DNA from: Prochlorococcus sp. AG-402-O16
GTDB taxonomy: Bacteria > Cyanobacteriota > Cyanobacteriia > PCC-6307 > Cyanobiaceae
Direction: 5' to 3'
DNA: 64,000 bases
NCBI GenBank assembly: GCA_003216415.1
Contig: QCIY01000001.1
Coordinates: 124,001 to 188,000 of the forward strand
Both the position numbers and the translations under genes were made by a program. How positions within the stretch are numbered: position 1 is the stretch's first letter; each line of letters begins with the position of its first letter. The notes beneath the pieces are model-generated. The model saw only the letters and a program-made list of their open reading frames with translations. It did not search any database and was not told where the DNA came from. Positions 60,785 through 64,000 of the stretch are shown here, piece by piece.

Positions 60785-61075
60785 ATGAATATTTTTGGTG
60801 TAGGTTTGCCTGAAGTTACTGTAATACTTATCTTAGCTCTTTTAATTTTTGGTCCCAAAAAGCTTCCTGAGTTAGGAAAACAGCTTGGAAAAACTTTGAA
60901 AAGTCTTAAAAAAGCATCGAATGAATTTCAAAATGAAATCGATCAAGTTATGAACGAAGAAGATAAAGAGGAAACTCCTAAATCTATAGAAAGCAATCAA
61001 ACAAATAAAATTAATCAAGAAAAAATAGATTCAGAAAACAAGAATTTTTCAAATAAAGAAAACAGCAACAACTAA
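60785..61075 (+). CDS. tatA: twin-arginine translocase subunit TatA
   Basis: MNIFGVGLPEVTVILILALLIFGPKKLPELGKQLGKTLKSLKKASNEFQNEI. Confidence 0.94.
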   Translation: MNIFGVGLPEVTVILILALLIFGPKKLPELGKQLGKTLKSLKKASNEFQNEIDQVMNEEDKEETPKSIESNQTNKINQEKIDSENKNFSNKENSNN

Positions 61076-61079
61076 TATC

Positions 61080-61472
61080 TTGGATAGGCCCATAACCCCC
61101 ATAGACGAATTTGAAAGAGCATTAGATAAGGCAGTTCTTACTAAAGAAGAATATGAATTGATAGACTACATCCGCTATACAAGCGTTTTTACACAGCCTA
61201 GTCTTATTAAAGATTTAAAAAGGCCATCAAAGCCTCCTCTTTTATCAGTTCTATGTCAAGTTTGCAGAAAAATTGGTTCAGAAATGCCGGATCATTTCAA
61301 AAAAGTAATTGAGTGGTCAATTGAAATTAGTGATCACGATACAAAATGGGATGCTCATTTAATTTGCGCTGAAGCATTGAATATAGACAAAATCCCATTG
61401 AGTCCTATTCATGAAACAACTTTATTTGATGTTCTTGTTGTACATAAAGAATTATTTCTTGGCTTTGATTGA
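61080..61472 (+). CDS. conserved hypothetical protein (130 aa)
   Basis: ITPIDEFERALDKAVLTKEEYELIDYIRYTSVFTQPSLIKDLKRPSKPPLLSVLCQVCRKIG...; begins 5 nt after tatA. Confidence 0.75.
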   Translation: MDRPITPIDEFERALDKAVLTKEEYELIDYIRYTSVFTQPSLIKDLKRPSKPPLLSVLCQVCRKIGSEMPDHFKKVIEWSIEISDHDTKWDAHLICAEALNIDKIPLSPIHETTLFDVLVVHKELFLGFD

Positions 61473-61483
61473 ATTAAATTAAA

Positions 61484-61801
61484 TTAATCATCTAAAGGTA
61501 CAGAATCAGTATCTATAACTTCCGAATCATCATACTTATTTATTTTATTTTCAATCCAGTTATTTATAAAACTAACTAAAGGGGTTGAACCCCTAAAAAT
61601 AAAAATAGAGGTGGGTAAAGCGCTTAATAACCCGACTACAGGACTTTTAAAAAGTAATCTTCCAGCTTTAATGTTAAATAAAATAATAAGCGCTGAGGGG
61701 ACTATAACTTTAACTACTATTTTAAGAGCCTCAAGCCAACCAACACGATATGTCCACCATACTAAGATTATGCCAACTACATAGAGGAATAAATAAGTCA
61801 T
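61484..61801 (-). CDS. small membrane protein (105 aa)
   Basis: MTYLFLYVVGIILVWWTYRVGWLEALKIVVKVIVPSALIILFNIKAGRLLF... Confidence 0.7.
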   Translation of the reverse strand: MTYLFLYVVGIILVWWTYRVGWLEALKIVVKVIVPSALIILFNIKAGRLLFKSPVVGLLSALPTSIFIFRGSTPLVSFINNWIENKINKYDDSEVIDTDSVPLDD

Positions 61802-61892
61802 AAAAATAGTATAATGGTTATCAATTTATCTTGTTCTTACTAAGAAAAAGATTTTTATAAATTTTTTAACATCAATCAATCAAATTCAAGTA

Positions 61893-62108
61893 ATGAGTTT
61901 TTCTGAAATAAGAAAATTTTTAATTAAGATGCAATCTGATGAAGACTTAAAAAATCAGGTTACTACATCGTCTACAGCGGATGATGTAGCCCTGATAGGT
62001 CAACGCTTAGGATATGACTTTTCAGGAGATGATCTCTTAAGATTTAATGGACAAAAAGTTGATAAAGTTACCGTAAGGAAGGTAGATCATCCAGGCGAAT
62101 ACCACTAA
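61893..62108 (+). CDS. Nif11-domain-like small protein (71 aa)
   Basis: MSFSEIRKFLIKMQSDEDLKNQVTTSSTADDVALIGQRLGYDFSGDDLLRF matches the Nif11 leader-domain pattern. Confidence 0.75.
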   Translation: MSFSEIRKFLIKMQSDEDLKNQVTTSSTADDVALIGQRLGYDFSGDDLLRFNGQKVDKVTVRKVDHPGEYH

Positions 62109-62109
62109 T

Positions 62110-62595
62110 TTAAGACTTACCCCATATTGCAAGCCCTCCGCCCCTTCCTCGAGCACATAACCAATTATCTTTAGTACTAATTCCTACAAGTGAGAAAAAA
62201 GGCATTTTTTTATCTTCAGGTTTTTTTAATTCCTTATTAAATATTGGAAAATTACTAATACTAATTTTCAATCCTTTAAAATAAAAAAACAACAAAGGTC
62301 TAAGCCCTTTTAATTCTGCGCTACCTATAAAGGTAATTTTTAATAATCCGAAATTAATTGAATTTTTTATTTCATAATTTATTTGATCATCTTTATTTTT
62401 ACTTTTTAATTCGAGTCTTGCCGACAATACTTGCAGAATTGAACTGGATATATTTTTGATTTCATCTGACTCCTTTCCCCATACATACTTAAACTTCCAT
62501 ATTCCTAACAATTCCTCATATACTATTCCGCTACCATTTTTTTGAGAATTTTTTTCTAATAGTTTTATCTCATTTATTTCAGGAAAATGTTCCAT
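62110..62595 (-). CDS. conserved cyanobacterial hypothetical protein (161 aa)
   Basis: EELLGIWKFKYVWGKE...GLLKITFIGSAELKGLRPLLFFYFKGLKI...SKDNWLCARGRGGGLAIWGKS. Confidence 0.7.
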   Translation of the reverse strand: MEHFPEINEIKLLEKNSQKNGSGIVYEELLGIWKFKYVWGKESDEIKNISSSILQVLSARLELKSKNKDDQINYEIKNSINFGLLKITFIGSAELKGLRPLLFFYFKGLKISISNFPIFNKELKKPEDKKMPFFSLVGISTKDNWLCARGRGGGLAIWGKS

Positions 62596-62768
62596 AATAG
62601 ATTAATTCTAAAAGTCAAATAATAAGACAACTTCATAAAAAATGTTCTTAGTTAAAAAATCCCTCGAAAAATATTTCTTTGTTTCAATATATTTCTAAAA
62701 AAATATTTTTTTTGGCACACATAAGGAACAACAACTCGTTATTATGTTTACATAAAGTAACTAACCCA

Positions 62769-62879
62769 ATGGATTTTATTTCTAAAAGTCAAGGATACAT
62801 ACCTCTAAAAGCAGTTCCTTACATATTTTTCCTCGCTGTTGTACTAAGTATTACAACTTCAACTAATACATTTGTTTAA
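62769..62879 (+). CDS. tiny TM protein (36 aa)
   Basis: MDFISKSQGYIPLKAVPYIFFLAVVLSITTSTNTFV*; preferred over the track start at 62679. Confidence 0.5.
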   Translation: MDFISKSQGYIPLKAVPYIFFLAVVLSITTSTNTFV

Positions 62880-62918
62880 AACTTATCAGTTTTACAAGAA
62901 GAGTAAAGTTAATATTTA

Positions 62919-64000
62919 ATGCGAAAATACGATGTTGTAATTGTTGGGAGTGGAATAGGGGGCTTATGTTGTGGTTCGATTCTTACTTTATCAGGCAAAA
63001 AAGTACTCATATGCGAAGCACATACTCAGCCGGGAGGTGTTGCTCACAGTTTCAAAAGAAAAGGTTACACTTTCGAATCAGGTCCTTCATTGTGGAGTGG
63101 AATAGGTAAATGGCCGACAACTAATCCCTTAGGGCAAATTCTTAAATTACTTGATGAGGAAGTTGAACTATTTCAATACAAAGGCTGGCAAGTAATTGTC
63201 CCGGAAGGCAATTTTAATCTTAATGTGGGGGAAGAACCTTTTAAACAAAAAATAAAAACTTTAAGAGGTGAAAAATCTGTTAAAGAATGGGAATCATTTA
63301 TTTCTGGAATAAAACCTCTTAGCCAAATAATAAATGAAATACCTTTACTCTCATTTTCTCCCGAATCAATAAATTTCTTAGATCTAATAAATTTAACCTC
63401 AAAATTTTTACCTAATATCAAGCAAATACCAAAAATTAATAAGGGCTTTGGGAATTTAGTAAATAATCATCTAGAGGATCCTTTTCTTAGAAATTGGGTT
63501 GATTTATTGAGCTTTTTGATAAGTGGTATGTCAATGCATGATACAAATACAGCTGCGATGGCTACTTTATTTAACGAATGGTTTGAACCAAATTCATACC
63601 TTGAATACCCTAAAGGAGGTAGTGAATCTATCGTAAAAGCCTTAATTAATGGATTTAAAAAAAATGGAGGAGAATTAATTCTCTCTTCGAGAGTAAAGAC
63701 AATTAACTTCAAAAAAAATTTAGCGACAGGTATAACTCTTAATAATGGTTCTTGTTATAGTTGTGAATCTGTTGTCGCAAATACTGATGTTTGGAATTTA
63801 AAAAAGTTAATTCCAAATGAAATTTCAAAAAAATGGAATAAAAAAGTTTTGAACCCTAATAAATGTGATTCTTTCCTTCATATACATCTAGGTTTTGATG
63901 CTGATGGTCTTGAAGATTTACCAATACATGCGATACATGTTGATGAGTGGGAAAAAGGTATAACCGCAGAAAGAAATATAGCTGTATTTTCAATCCCATC
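62919..64000 (+). CDS. CrtI/CrtH-type FAD-dependent desaturase/isomerase (truncated by window edge)
   Basis: Not in ORF track (no stop in window): MRKYDVVIVGSGIGGLCCGSILTLSGKKVLICEAHTQPGGVAHSFKRKGYTFESGPSLWSG...YPKGGSESIVKALINGFKKNGGEL. Confidence 0.9.
   Translation, partial: MRKYDVVIVGSGIGGLCCGSILTLSGKKVLICEAHTQPGGVAHSFKRKGYTFESGPSLWSGIGKWPTTNPLGQILKLLDEEVELFQYKGWQVIVPEGNFNLNVGEEPFKQKIKTLRGEKSVKEWESFISGIKPLSQIINEIPLLSFSPESINFLDLINLTSKFLPNIKQIPKINKGFGNLVNNHLEDPFLRNWVDLLSFLISGMSMHDTNTAAMATLFNEWFEPNSYLEYPKGGSESIVKALINGFKKNGGELILSSRVKTINFKKNLATGITLNNGSCYSCESVVANTDVWNLKKLIPNEISKKWNKKVLNPNKCDSFLHIHLGFDADGLEDLPIHAIHVDEWEKGITAERNIAVFSIP

Noticed and set aside
61893-62108. Interpretation as a prochlorosin precursor
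   Set aside because: No Cys in the C-terminal region, no GG processing site and no LanM in the window.
63173-63712. Two - ORFs (82 and 81 aa) at the right edge
   Set aside because: Antisense to the truncated CrtI/CrtH-type gene, which is the true coding sequence.

Overview
AT-rich cyanobacterial chromosome segment. Gene content and protein signatures fit a high-light Prochlorococcus: chlG, pipX/pipY, ndhB, cobI, cyanobacterial DUF families and densely packed short genes. About 1-45 kb is mostly conserved core: topA (partial), ndhB, birA, menG, hisF, chlG, a GT51 penicillin-binding protein, rsmB, an FeS-type photolyase operon, lepA, mqo, nfu, arsM-like, murE, rpsD, a trans-sulfuration/cysK block, queA, pdhC, an acyl-activating enzyme, lipB, hpf, recO, a GT4 glycosyltransferase, proC, sepF, pipY/pipX, der, cobI, miaE and aroQ. 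Two tRNAs (Tyr-GUA, Thr-GGU) mark the start of an accessory-like stretch (about 45.6-62.6 kb). It is rich in tiny ORFs and lineage-restricted families (DUF3303, DUF3764, DUF1651, Nif11-like, CPBP protease), interspersed with thiD/tenA, a second photolyase, a proline iminopeptidase, a release-factor-like protein, a peroxiredoxin and tatA. The right edge is a truncated CrtI/CrtH-type FAD desaturase/isomerase. The strongest non-coding signals are: a glutamine-II (downstream-peptide type) riboswitch in front of a DUF4278 mini-protein at about 19.4 kb; a candidate structured RNA with a bidirectional terminator at about 54.7-55.0 kb; and a switch-like nested-stem leader at about 58.0 kb. Several sub-60-aa ORFs absent from the supplied track were translated by hand. 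Family names come from recognising motifs by eye; no database search was run.
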